A stretch of 64,000 bases of DNA from Pseudomonas laurylsulfatiphila (GTDB taxonomy: Bacteria; Pseudomonadota; Gammaproteobacteria; Pseudomonadales; Pseudomonadaceae): positions 124,001 to 188,000 of the forward strand of contig NZ_NIRS01000005.1 in assembly GCF_002934665.1 (NCBI RefSeq), given 5' to 3'. How positions within the stretch are numbered: the first letter of the stretch is position 1; every line of letters starts with the position of its first letter. The position numbers and the translations under genes are program-made. The notes below the pieces were generated by a model. It was not told where the DNA came from. It was given only the letters and a program-made list of their open reading frames with translations, and did no database searches. Shown here piece after piece: positions 27,801 to 36,633 of this stretch.

Positions 27801-29759
27801 ATGTCAACGCGCACATTAGTTCATTGCTGCATTGGATTGATCCTGCTGACCGGTTGCGAGACGCAACGCGCCATCGAGCAAAGCGACGAACTGCGCCAGA
27901 AAGGACAGATCGTGGATTCGGTAGAACTGCTGCAAGCCGAAGCCAAGGACAATCCCGACGACGTGCGCTTGCGCACCGCCAACTTCAGCAAACTGGAAAT
28001 ACTGGTCGCCCAATACAGCCGCGAGGCCAGTGCCGCGTTGATGCGCGGTGATGACGCCGCGGCCATCGCAGCGATGCAAACAATCCTCAAGTACGACCCC
28101 GGCAACCTCGGCGCCCGACAGGAAATCCAGAGCATCCAGATGATGAAGCAACTTCGCCCGCAATTGGCTCGGGCTTTTGCGATCAAAGACAGTAACCCGA
28201 CTGAAGCCCTCCACCTGGTGCGCCAGATCATCGCGCAAAAACCCAACTATCGTGCGGCCCTGGAGCTGCGCAATGCCCTGACCCGCGAGCTGGTGAGTGC
28301 CGACAACCTGAGCCCCGACCTCAGTGAAGCCATGCGCAAACCCGTGAGCCTGGAATTCAGTTCCCAGAGCCTGGCGGCGATCTTCGAGACCATCGCCCGC
28401 GTGTCCGGGGTCAACTTCGTCATCGACAAGGACGTGAACCCCAATGCCGCCGCCAGCATGACCGCCACCAAAACCACCCCTGAAGATGCACTCAACCTGC
28501 TGCTGGCAACCCAGCAACTGCAGAAGAAAATCCTCAACGCCAACACCATCCTGGTGTACCCCTCACGGCCGGAAAAGGATCGCGAATACCGTGAGCTGGC
28601 GGTGCGCACCTTCTACCTGAGCCACAGCGACCCGAAGCTGATCGCCGCCGAAATCAAGCAGTTGCTCAAGCCCAAGGAAGTACTGGTGGATGAACGCCTC
28701 AATGCAGTGATTGTGCGCGATGGTCTCGACACGTTGAGCGCTGTCGAAAAGCTGGTGGAAGCCATCGACATCGCCCAGTCGGAAGTGACCATTGATATTC
28801 AGGTGCTCGAAGTCAGCCTGGCGGACGAACAGAACCTGGGGATCGCCTACCCGGAAAGCATCGGCCTGTCGGTAGGCAACTTTGCCAACTTGCCTGAAGG
28901 TCTCGCCGGCACGCCCATCAGCGCATTGCGGGGGATCAATGGCGATAACATTTTGCTGGACACCGGGAGTACTTCAGCACGAATCAACCTGCTACAACGC
29001 AGCGGTAACACCGTGACGCTGGCCAACCCAAGGGTTCGGGTGAAAAACCGCGAGAAGGCTCAGGTCAATATCGGTGACAAGATCCCCGTCATCACTACCA
29101 CTACCGCCAACCAGATCAGTACCTCGTCAGTGAGCTATCAGGACGTGGGTCTGAAAATCGAAGTGCAGCCCAATATCAGCCTGGCCGACGAAATCAGTCT
29201 CGATCTGTTTGTAGAAATGAGCCACATCACCAAACGTATCCCTGGCTCGGAAAATGTTCCGGCCACCTTTGAGCTGGGATCTCGTTCCACCAAGACCATG
29301 CTGACGGCACGCAACAATGAAACCCAGGTGGTCTCAGGGCTGATCCGCACGGCAGACATTGATGAGGGGTCTGGCTTGCCATGGCTGAGCAATATCCCCT
29401 GGCTGGGCAAAACCTTGTTCGGTACCAACCTGGGCACCCAGCAGAAGACGGAAATCATCCTGCTGCTCACACCCCGAATCGAACGTAATCTGGATCTGCC
29501 GATCGCCCAGGTCAGCACCTTCCACAGTGGCACCGAGGCGCGCAGTTCCACTGAAGGGATGATCCTGCGTGATACGAGCAGTAGCCTCACACTCAAATCC
29601 AGTGGCGGCTCCAGCTCCCTGAGTGCACCGCTGCCACCACCGATGCAGCAACCGGATGCCACCTGGCAGCCGTTGCCCCCACCGGTAGAACAGCAAGCGG
29701 CACCGCCGACGGTGCCGTCGGCAGCCGCTCCCGCGGCTCCTGGTCCGAATACACCCTGA
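27801..29759 (+). CDS. gspD: Lipoprotein secretin of the secretion system (GspD/MshL-like)
   Basis: 652 residues. The signal sequence ends in the lipobox LLTGC (C19), so the secretin is itself a lipoprotein, unlike standard GspD, which uses a separate pilotin. Residues about 25-170 look like helical TPR-type repeats. An N0/STN-like domain (PVSLEFSSQSLAAIFETIARVSGVNFVID) and one N1-type domain (RTFYLSHSDPKLIAAEIKQLL) follow. The secretin barrel domain (about 340-560) ends ...TEIILLLTPRIERNL. A Pro/Ser-rich tail fills the last 80 residues. It forms the outer-membrane channel for the LPMO. It is the last gene of the run. Confidence 0.92.
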   Translation: MSTRTLVHCCIGLILLTGCETQRAIEQSDELRQKGQIVDSVELLQAEAKDNPDDVRLRTANFSKLEILVAQYSREASAALMRGDDAAAIAAMQTILKYDPGNLGARQEIQSIQMMKQLRPQLARAFAIKDSNPTEALHLVRQIIAQKPNYRAALELRNALTRELVSADNLSPDLSEAMRKPVSLEFSSQSLAAIFETIARVSGVNFVIDKDVNPNAAASMTATKTTPEDALNLLLATQQLQKKILNANTILVYPSRPEKDREYRELAVRTFYLSHSDPKLIAAEIKQLLKPKEVLVDERLNAVIVRDGLDTLSAVEKLVEAIDIAQSEVTIDIQVLEVSLADEQNLGIAYPESIGLSVGNFANLPEGLAGTPISALRGINGDNILLDTGSTSARINLLQRSGNTVTLANPRVRVKNREKAQVNIGDKIPVITTTTANQISTSSVSYQDVGLKIEVQPNISLADEISLDLFVEMSHITKRIPGSENVPATFELGSRSTKTMLTARNNETQVVSGLIRTADIDEGSGLPWLSNIPWLGKTLFGTNLGTQQKTEIILLLTPRIERNLDLPIAQVSTFHSGTEARSSTEGMILRDTSSSLTLKSSGGSSSLSAPLPPPMQQPDATWQPLPPPVEQQAAPPTVPSAAAPAAPGPNTP

Positions 29760-29764
29760 ATCGA

Positions 29765-29795
29765 ATGCGGGAGCGGGTTTGCTCGCCCCCACATT
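29765..29795. repeat. Single degenerate REP after gspD
   Basis: ATGCGGGAGCGGGTTTGCTCGCCCCCACAT is one REP arm plus a short inverse, without a second full partner. It lies between the convergent gspD and etfB stops and marks the right border of the accessory island. Confidence 0.6.
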
Positions 29796-29815
29796 AGATT
29801 TGCACGGGTGATCCG

Positions 29816-30586
29816 TCAGCGAACCACACCTTCCTCAATCAGCAACTTCAAAATCGCCTCGGCGCCGGCCTGGGCCGTCACGCCTTTGAGCACCTGCCCG
29901 CCTCCACCACTGGCCTTGGCCGTCGCGGCTTTCATGCGGTCGGCGCCGCTCTTGGCCTTGATCACTTTCAACCGTTTGGGCCGTGGCTTGGCCGGTTGCA
30001 GGCTGGCGACCGCGAGCAGTTCATCATCGATGACTTCAACGTCCTGCGCTTGCAGCAGGCCGCGTCGGGCCGGGCCATACGCGCTCTGGCGAGGCTTGGG
30101 CGCGGCGTTGTCCACCGTTGCCAGAAACGGCAGGCGCACCTTCAGCCGACGACGTTGACCGCGCGGCAAGGCTTGCAGCACCAGCGCCGAACCGCCATCG
30201 ATGGACTCGACCTGTGCCAGCCCCACCACCAACGGCCAGCCCAGACTTTCAGCCAACAGGAAGGGCAACATCCCAGAGCCTTCACCGGTTTCCGCCTGGC
30301 TGCCGGTCAACACTACCTGAGCACCGGCATCGCGCAGATACTCGGTCAATGCCGGCAGCGCATCGGCACCCTCGGGTTGCTCAAGCACATGCAACTGTTC
30401 CAGGCCCATGCCCAGGTAAGCGCGCAGCGCAGGCTCGGCGATGTCGCCAGCATGCAGCACCTGCAAGTTATCCCCAGCCAGTTGCAGGCCCAGTTCCACC
30501 GCCCGCGCATCCTGTTCCGCGCGACGCGGCCGACCGGACGTCGGGTGGGCGCCGATGGACACCAGGCTGATGATTTTCGTGCTCAT
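29816..30586 (-). CDS. etfB: Electron transfer flavoprotein, beta subunit (dimethylglycine pathway)
   Basis: 256 residues with an ETF/FixA-type fold: KIISLVSIGAHPTSGRPRRAEQDARAVELGLQLA at the N-terminus, VVLTGSQAETGEGSGMLPFLLAESLGWP for AMP/flavin contacts, and a C-terminal tail reaching into the alpha subunit. With EtfA it would accept electrons from DgcAB. It is the last gene of the minus-strand run starting at 37611, 15 bp after etfA. Confidence 0.9.
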   Translation of the reverse strand: MSTKIISLVSIGAHPTSGRPRRAEQDARAVELGLQLAGDNLQVLHAGDIAEPALRAYLGMGLEQLHVLEQPEGADALPALTEYLRDAGAQVVLTGSQAETGEGSGMLPFLLAESLGWPLVVGLAQVESIDGGSALVLQALPRGQRRRLKVRLPFLATVDNAAPKPRQSAYGPARRGLLQAQDVEVIDDELLAVASLQPAKPRPKRLKVIKAKSGADRMKAATAKASGGGGQVLKGVTAQAGAEAILKLLIEEGVVR

Positions 30587-30601
30587 AACCCTTTCCTTCC
30601 C

Positions 30602-31822
30602 TTAAGCCGCATCGCGCTTGGCGTCGTTGCGGTAAGCCTCTACCGCTTCGATCAAGGCTTGAAGAATCTCCGCACTCTCGCCGATCACCGAGAGGTCGGC
30701 ACGCTTGATCATGTCGCAGCCAGGGTCGAGGTTGATCGCCACCACCTTGTCACAGGCACCGATGCCCTGCAGGTGCTGGATCGCCCCGGAAATCCCCACG
30801 GCCACATAGACCCGTGCAGTCACCCAGGTACCGGACGCCCCAACCTGACGATCGCGGGCCATGAAGCCATCGTCCACCGCCACCCGCGATGCGCCTTCGG
30901 TCGCGCCGAGGGCTTCGGCGGTCCTGTGGAAAAGTCCCCAGTCCTTGACCCCGTTGCCGCCGGAGAAAATGAACTCGGCCTCGGCCATCGGAATCGCTGC
31001 CGGGTCCACCGCCACCGCGCCCAGATCTTCGATCCGCGACAGGCTGCGCGCCACGGTTGTGGATAACTCCACTGGCAATGCTTCATGACGGGTTTCACTG
31101 ACCGGTTCGGCGCACTCGGCAGCCGCCAGAATCAAGCGCGCCAACGGACGGGCAAGGTCTTGCAGACCGGCACCGGCGCGGCCGATGCACTCCTGATCCT
31201 TGACCTGCCAGACCCGTGTGGCCGGGCGTTCGCCCAGGGCGGCGGCAAAGCGCCGACCCAGTTCCCCGCCACCGGTGCGGCTGTCCGGCAACAACCAGTG
31301 ACGCGGGCTGAACTGGTTATCCACAGCCCGCAAGCCCTGGACCCGTTGCTCCGGTGCATAACCGTTAAATGCTTCGCCTTCCAGCACCAGCAGGCGGTCG
31401 ACGCCCGCCGTGGCAAAAGCGCTTTCCTTGTGCTCGCCGAACACCACGGCCAGCACCGCGCCGTCCTTGCCGGCCAGTTGATGGGCCAGGCCGAGCAGAT
31501 CGCGGTCATGACTGCTCAAGCGGCCACCGACCATGTCCGGCACCACGCTGATGTAAAACGCCGGTGCGGCCACCTGATGCAATGGCAATTGCACTTCAAC
31601 TGCGGCTGAACGTTTAGTCGTCCCGCCCTGCTGGGCACCGCTGCGGTCGATGCGCTTGATGCCATTGGGACCGATAAAGCCAATGCCATGGGGATTCTTG
31701 CGGATGACACCGTTAGGTCCCATCCAGCTGTGTTGCGCCGGTTGCATCGCCGCGTGCAATGGATGCAGACGGTTGCGGGCGATCCATTCGGCCCGCGGGT
31801 CGCGGCGGATAATGTCGCTCAT
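30602..31822 (-). CDS. etfA: Electron transfer flavoprotein, alpha subunit (dimethylglycine pathway)
   Basis: 406 residues. An extra N-terminal segment of about 90 residues (IIRRDPRAEWIARNRLHPLH ... PNGVIRKNPHGIGFIGPNG) precedes the ETF domain. The C-terminal FAD domain has GASGTWVTARVYVAVGISGAIQHLQGIG and NLDPGCDMIKRADLSVIGE. I start at 31822, where ATG shares one base with the dgcB stop (TGATG), a clear coupling; upstream frame sequence belongs to dgcB read out of frame. Pathway-specific ETFs of this kind accompany dgcAB in pseudomonads. Confidence 0.9.
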   Translation of the reverse strand: MSDIIRRDPRAEWIARNRLHPLHAAMQPAQHSWMGPNGVIRKNPHGIGFIGPNGIKRIDRSGAQQGGTTKRSAAVEVQLPLHQVAAPAFYISVVPDMVGGRLSSHDRDLLGLAHQLAGKDGAVLAVVFGEHKESAFATAGVDRLLVLEGEAFNGYAPEQRVQGLRAVDNQFSPRHWLLPDSRTGGGELGRRFAAALGERPATRVWQVKDQECIGRAGAGLQDLARPLARLILAAAECAEPVSETRHEALPVELSTTVARSLSRIEDLGAVAVDPAAIPMAEAEFIFSGGNGVKDWGLFHRTAEALGATEGASRVAVDDGFMARDRQVGASGTWVTARVYVAVGISGAIQHLQGIGACDKVVAINLDPGCDMIKRADLSVIGESAEILQALIEAVEAYRNDAKRDAA

Positions 31823-33765
31823 CAGTGGGCCTCCGCAGGTTCGCGCTTGACAGGTGTCTTGGCGGGCGCGGCGTCGTCGAGCAACGCGTCGGCCACCAGT
31901 TCGGCGATGTCCTTGATCAGCGGCCGGGGTTCGACCACGCCTTCGAGCATCGCGGTGCACTGTGGACAACCTACGGCCACCAGTTCGGCGCCGGTTTCGC
32001 GGATGTCTTCCATGCGCATGTCAGGAATGCGTTGCTTGCCCGGAATGTCGGTGATCGGCGCACCGCCGCCACCGCCGCAGCAGCGGGAGCGGAAACCGGA
32101 GCGTTGCATCTCTTTCACTTCGATCCCGAGGGCACGCAACACCTGGCGCGGCGCCTCGTATTCGCCGTTGTAGCGGCCGAGATAGCACGGGTCGTGGTAG
32201 GTCACGCTGTCGCCTTTGTGCTGGCCAAGATTGAGCGCGCCAGCATCGATGATTTCCGCCATGTAGGTGCTGTGGTGCTGCACCAGGTAGTTGCCGTCGA
32301 AGGCGCCATATTCGTTCTTCAGCACATGGAAACTGTGCGGATCGCAGGTGACGATGCGGTTGAAGCTGTACTTGGCCAGGGTCTGGATGTTGCGCTTGGC
32401 CAGCAATTGGAACGTTGCTTCATCGCCCAGGCGTCGGGCCACGTCACCACTGTCGCGTTCTTCAAGGCCGAGTACCGCGAAATCGATTTTCGCCGCCTTC
32501 AGCACTTTGACGAAAGCCCGCAGGGTGCGCTGGTTGCGCATGTCGAAGGCGCCGTCGCCGACCCAGAACAGCACGTCGGTGGATTTCTTTTCGCTGAGCA
32601 GGTTGAGGTTCAAGTCTGCCGCCCAGTTCATCCGCCCGCCCGGCGCAAAGCCGCCCGGGTTGTCGGTGGCGATCAGGTTTTCCAGGACTTCGGCGCCCTT
32701 GTTCGGAGTCGCGCCTTTTTCCAGTGTCAGGTGACGGCGCATGTCGACGATGGCATCGACGTGCTCGATCATCATCGGGCACTCCTCGACGCAGGCGCGG
32801 CAAGTTGTGCACGACCACAGGGTCTCGGCGTCCACCAGACCGTTGACGATCGGTTGATGCGGATTGCCGGCGTGCTCGCCAATCGCTTTGCCGGGATATG
32901 GGCTGCCAGCGAATTTTGCATCGGTGCCACCGGCCAGGCCGACGACCATGTCCTGAATCAGTTTTTTCGGGTTCAGCGGCTGGCCGGCGGCGAAGGCCGG
33001 GCACGCTGCTTCGCATTTACCGCACTGCACGCAGGCGTCGAAGCCGAGCAATTGGTTCCAGGTGAAATCCTTGGGTTTTTCCACGCCCAATGGCGCACTC
33101 AGGTCGCTAAGATCCAGCGGCTTCAAACCGGTGGAACGGCCGCCGCCAAAACGTTCGGCACGGCGGTGCCAGGCCAGGTGCAGGGCGCCGGCAAAGGCGT
33201 GCTTCATCGGCCCGCCCCAGGTCATGCCGAAGAACAGCTCCGACACACCCCACAACACGCCAACCCCGAGAATCGCTGCCAACAGCCAGCCGCCGAAATT
33301 CTCCGGCAGAATGCCCGCCACTGGCAGGGTCACCAGGAAGAACGAGGCCGAGAATGCCAGCAGGCTTTTCGGCAGGCGCATCCACGGGCCTTTCGACAGG
33401 CGCGCCGGCGGATTGCGCCGACGCAGGTAAACGAAGATCGCGCCGACGAACATGACCGCCGTCATCAGCAGCAGCGCATAGCCGAGGAAACGGTTATGCA
33501 GGCCGAAACCGTGCACCAGAATCGCCAGTACGATGGACGCCACCGCACCGCCGGCCGTGGCGACGTGGGTGTTGGCGATGTATTTGTCCCGCGCCACCAC
33601 ATGGTGCAAGTCGACCATGTAGCGCTTGGGCATGGCGAACAGTCCACCGATCAGGTCGACTTTCGAAGCCCGGCCCCGGCGCCACATGGCCACCCGCCGC
33701 AACGCGCCCAGGACACCAAGGCCCAGGGCTGCGAACAACAGGATTGGAAGAAGGGTGTTCAACAT
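31822..33765 (-). CDS. dgcB: Dimethylglycine demethylation protein DgcB (membrane Fe-S oxidoreductase)
   Basis: 647 residues. The N-terminal 180 residues hold several membrane helices (ATAGGAVASIVLAILVHGFG, YALLLMTAVMFVGAIFVYL, LLAAILGVGVLWGVSELFF). Two 4Fe-4S motifs follow, CVQCGKCEAACPAF and CTTCRACVEECP. The C-terminal part carries the cysteine-rich CCG-type motifs SRCCGGGGGAPI and GCPQCTAMLEG of heterodisulfide-reductase-like proteins. It would pass electrons from DgcA-bound dimethylglycine oxidation to ETF or the quinone pool. Confidence 0.92.
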   Translation of the reverse strand: MLNTLLPILLFAALGLGVLGALRRVAMWRRGRASKVDLIGGLFAMPKRYMVDLHHVVARDKYIANTHVATAGGAVASIVLAILVHGFGLHNRFLGYALLLMTAVMFVGAIFVYLRRRNPPARLSKGPWMRLPKSLLAFSASFFLVTLPVAGILPENFGGWLLAAILGVGVLWGVSELFFGMTWGGPMKHAFAGALHLAWHRRAERFGGGRSTGLKPLDLSDLSAPLGVEKPKDFTWNQLLGFDACVQCGKCEAACPAFAAGQPLNPKKLIQDMVVGLAGGTDAKFAGSPYPGKAIGEHAGNPHQPIVNGLVDAETLWSCTTCRACVEECPMMIEHVDAIVDMRRHLTLEKGATPNKGAEVLENLIATDNPGGFAPGGRMNWAADLNLNLLSEKKSTDVLFWVGDGAFDMRNQRTLRAFVKVLKAAKIDFAVLGLEERDSGDVARRLGDEATFQLLAKRNIQTLAKYSFNRIVTCDPHSFHVLKNEYGAFDGNYLVQHHSTYMAEIIDAGALNLGQHKGDSVTYHDPCYLGRYNGEYEAPRQVLRALGIEVKEMQRSGFRSRCCGGGGGAPITDIPGKQRIPDMRMEDIRETGAELVAVGCPQCTAMLEGVVEPRPLIKDIAELVADALLDDAAPAKTPVKREPAEAH

Positions 33766-33828
33766 TGTGAAGCTCCCAAAGACCGCAGGGTCTTGCAGGC
33801 CAAACTACCTGGATGCCTTGCCCGATTC

Positions 33829-33934
33829 CTTGTAGGAGCGAGCTTGCTCGCGAAAAACCTGAGAACGTCGCGCTAAGTCAGACTCCCCGCGTCATCGTTC
33901 ACGTCCATCGCGAGCAAGCTCGCTCCTACAAGGG
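33829..33934. repeat. REPIN between dgcB and dgcA
   Basis: Arms TGTAGGAGCGAGCTTGCTCGCGA and CCATCGCGAGCAAGCTCGCTCC have the spacer AACCTGAGAACGTCGCG ... GCGTCATCGTTCACG, shared with the REPIN at 13077. It lies inside the dgc operon. Confidence 0.85.
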
Positions 33935-33948
33935 TTATCAACAAGCTC

Positions 33949-36009
33949 TTAGAAATCCTTGCACAACCGCAGCGCGTCATAGATCGCCGCGTGCACGTTA
34001 CGCTGGGCCACGCAGTCGCCGATGCGGAACAGCAGGTAGCCGTCGCCGCTCTGTTCCAGGCAAGGTTGCGGCTTGATCGCGAACAAGGCTTCGACGTCGA
34101 TCTGGCCTTTGTTGCGTGAGCCTTCCTTCAGCGCGTAGTAGATTTCTTCGTCCGGACGCACGCCGTTTTCCACGACCACCTGGTCAACCACCCGCTCCTC
34201 TTTGGCGCCGGTGTATTCGTTTTCCAGTACCGCCACCAGCTTGTCGCCTTCGCGGTAGACCTTCTCCAGCATCATGTCGCCGGTCATGATCACTTCTTTC
34301 GGGTACATGCTGCGGTAGTAAGTCGGGAACGATGTACCCCCGATGGCCACGCCCGGCTTGATGTCGTCGGTAACGATCTCGACCTGGCTGCCCTTGTCGG
34401 CGATGAAGTCGGCGGTCGACATGCCGGTGAATTCGCAAATGGTGTCGTAGACCAGCACGTTCTTGCCCGGTGCAACCTTGCCGTCGAGGATGTCCCAGCT
34501 GCTGACCACCAGGCCTTCAGCGGCGCCCCAGTGTTCGTTCTGCTCGATGAACGGATGACCGCCGACGGCCAACACCACCACGTCAGGACGCAGGTCCATG
34601 ATGGTTGGCGCGTCAGCCGCGGTACCCAGGCGCAGGTCGACTTTCAACCGCGCCAGTTCCAACTGATACCAGCGGGTGATACCGGCGATCTGGTCCCGTT
34701 GCGGGGCTTTCGATGCAGTGGTGATCTGCCCGCCGATGTATTCCTTTTTCTCGAACAGGGTCACGTCGTGGCCACGCTCGGCGGCCACGCGGGCGGCCTC
34801 CATCCCGGCAGGACCGGCGCCGACCACCACCACCTTGCGTTTCACGCCAGTGGTTTTTTCGATGATGTGCGGCAGGCCCATGTATTCACGAGAAGTCGCG
34901 GCGTTCTGAATGCACAGCACATCCAGGCCCTGGTACTGACGGTCGATGCAGTAGTTGGCACCGACGCATTGTTTGATCTGGTCGATCTGGCCCATCTTGA
35001 TCTTGGCGATCAGGTGCGGGTCAGCGATGTGCGCGCGGGTCATGCCGACCATGTCGACGTAACCGCCTTCCAGGATACGCGTGGCCTGGTTCGGGTCCTT
35101 GATGTTCTGCGCGTGCAGCACCGGAACCTTGACCACTTCCTTGATGCCGGCAGCCAGATGCAGGAACGGTTCCGGCGGATAACTCATGTTCGGAATCACG
35201 TTGGCCAGAGTGTTGTGGGTGTCGCAACCCGAACCCACGACGCCGATGAAGTCGAGCATGCCGGTGTCGTCGTAATACTTGGCGATCTGCTTCATGTCTT
35301 CGTGGGACAGGCCATCGGGGTGGAACTCGTCACCACAGATGCGCATGCCCACGCAGAAATCGTCACCGACCTCGGCGCGTACGGCTTTCAAGACTTCCAG
35401 ACCGAACTTCATCCGGCCTTCGAAGGTGCCGCCCCATTCGTCGGTACGCTTGTTGACCCGCGGGCTCCAGAACTGGTCGATCATGTGCTGGTGCACCGCC
35501 GACAGTTCGACACCGTCCAGGCCACCGGCCTTGGCGCGGCGCGCCGCTTGAGCGTAGTTACCGATCACCCGCCAGATCTCTTCCGGCTCGATGGTTTTGC
35601 AAGTGGCACGGTGCACCGGCTCGCGCACACCCGACGGCGACATCAGCGTCGGCCAGTTGAAGCCGTCCCAACGCGAGCGACGGCCCATGTGGGTAATCTG
35701 GATCATGATCTTGGCGCCGTGCTTATGCATGGCATCGGCCAGATTCTGGAAGTGCGGAATGATGCGGTCGGTGGACAGGTTCACCGAACTCCACCATTCC
35801 TGCGGGCTGTCGATGGCCACGACGGACGAACCGCCACAAATCGCCAGGCCGATCCCGCCCTTGGCTTTCTCTTCGTAGTACTTGACGTACCGATCGGTGG
35901 TCATGCCGCCGTCGGTGGCATAAACCTCGGCGTGCGCGGTGCTGAGCACGCGGTTACGGATGGTCAGTTTGCCGATCTGGATCGGCTGGAACATTGCTTC
36001 GAAAGCCAT
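33949..36009 (-). CDS. dgcA: Dimethylglycine demethylase DgcA (OYE-type flavoprotein)
   Basis: 686 residues, organised like trimethylamine/dimethylamine dehydrogenases. An old-yellow-enzyme FMN barrel (about 1-370) starts AFEAMFQPIQIGKLTIRNRVLSTAHAEVYA and contains the 4Fe-4S cysteines around CVGANYCIDRQYQGLDVLCIQNAA. A nucleotide-binding region with VVVVGAGPAGMEAARVAAERGHDVTLFEKK follows. It demethylates dimethylglycine to sarcosine. It sits 15 bp from the DUF5943-type gene on one side and next to dgcB on the other. Confidence 0.95.
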   Translation of the reverse strand: MAFEAMFQPIQIGKLTIRNRVLSTAHAEVYATDGGMTTDRYVKYYEEKAKGGIGLAICGGSSVVAIDSPQEWWSSVNLSTDRIIPHFQNLADAMHKHGAKIMIQITHMGRRSRWDGFNWPTLMSPSGVREPVHRATCKTIEPEEIWRVIGNYAQAARRAKAGGLDGVELSAVHQHMIDQFWSPRVNKRTDEWGGTFEGRMKFGLEVLKAVRAEVGDDFCVGMRICGDEFHPDGLSHEDMKQIAKYYDDTGMLDFIGVVGSGCDTHNTLANVIPNMSYPPEPFLHLAAGIKEVVKVPVLHAQNIKDPNQATRILEGGYVDMVGMTRAHIADPHLIAKIKMGQIDQIKQCVGANYCIDRQYQGLDVLCIQNAATSREYMGLPHIIEKTTGVKRKVVVVGAGPAGMEAARVAAERGHDVTLFEKKEYIGGQITTASKAPQRDQIAGITRWYQLELARLKVDLRLGTAADAPTIMDLRPDVVVLAVGGHPFIEQNEHWGAAEGLVVSSWDILDGKVAPGKNVLVYDTICEFTGMSTADFIADKGSQVEIVTDDIKPGVAIGGTSFPTYYRSMYPKEVIMTGDMMLEKVYREGDKLVAVLENEYTGAKEERVVDQVVVENGVRPDEEIYYALKEGSRNKGQIDVEALFAIKPQPCLEQSGDGYLLFRIGDCVAQRNVHAAIYDALRLCKDF

Positions 36010-36024
36010 GGCGGGTTCCTCGAC

Positions 36025-36555
36025 TTACAACGGCTTGACGATGAACAAGCCGTCTTCGTGGCCCTCTTCGGAGCCACCGTAGACTTGCTCGGCCACGGTG
36101 CGGATCTTGCTGCCGCGAGCGGCGAGGATCTGGTCCATCGCGCCGGCAAACCAGCCAGTGAACATGTAGTCGACCTTGCGCCCGACCTTGCCGTACACGT
36201 AGACGAACGCCGAGTGTTCGAGCTTGACGCTGGCGGTACCTTTATCGAGGTCGATGTCCTGGATCTTGAACAGGCCCCAGCCGCGCTGCGACAGGCGCTT
36301 CATGTAGTGCTCGAACACCGCGACACCTTCCAGGCCATGGCATTCGGCTTCTTTTTCACACCAGTGCCAGGCGGACTTGTAACCGGCCTTGTAGAGGATT
36401 TCGGCATAGGCTTCAGCGCCCAGCACTTCCTCGATGCCCATGTGGTTGTTGACGAAGAAATGCCGTGGCACGTACAGCATCGGCAGGGCGTCGGACGTCC
36501 AGACACCGGTCTCGCTGTCGACTTCGATTGGCAATTGCGGGGCGATCTTGGCCAT
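36025..36555 (-). CDS. Conserved protein of the dgc operon (DUF5943-type)
   Basis: 176 residues, no signal peptide or membrane helix. It contains HFFVNNHMGIEEVLGAEAYAEILYKAGYKSAWHWCEKEAECHG and EHSAFVYVYGKVGRKVDYMFTGWFAGAMDQILAA, a pattern reminiscent of 4-vinyl-reductase (V4R)-like small-molecule-binding domains. It matches the position of the uncharacterised gene between the dipeptidase and dgcA in P. aeruginosa. Conserved linkage suggests an accessory role in dimethylglycine oxidation, but the reaction is unknown. Confidence 0.75.
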   Translation of the reverse strand: MAKIAPQLPIEVDSETGVWTSDALPMLYVPRHFFVNNHMGIEEVLGAEAYAEILYKAGYKSAWHWCEKEAECHGLEGVAVFEHYMKRLSQRGWGLFKIQDIDLDKGTASVKLEHSAFVYVYGKVGRKVDYMFTGWFAGAMDQILAARGSKIRTVAEQVYGGSEEGHEDGLFIVKPL

Positions 36556-36633
36556 GGAAACTTAACTCCAGAAAAATTTTGGTGTTGCCCCCGGCGCGGG
36601 CGGCCGGGGGAAAGGATTCAGAGGTGCAGTGGC

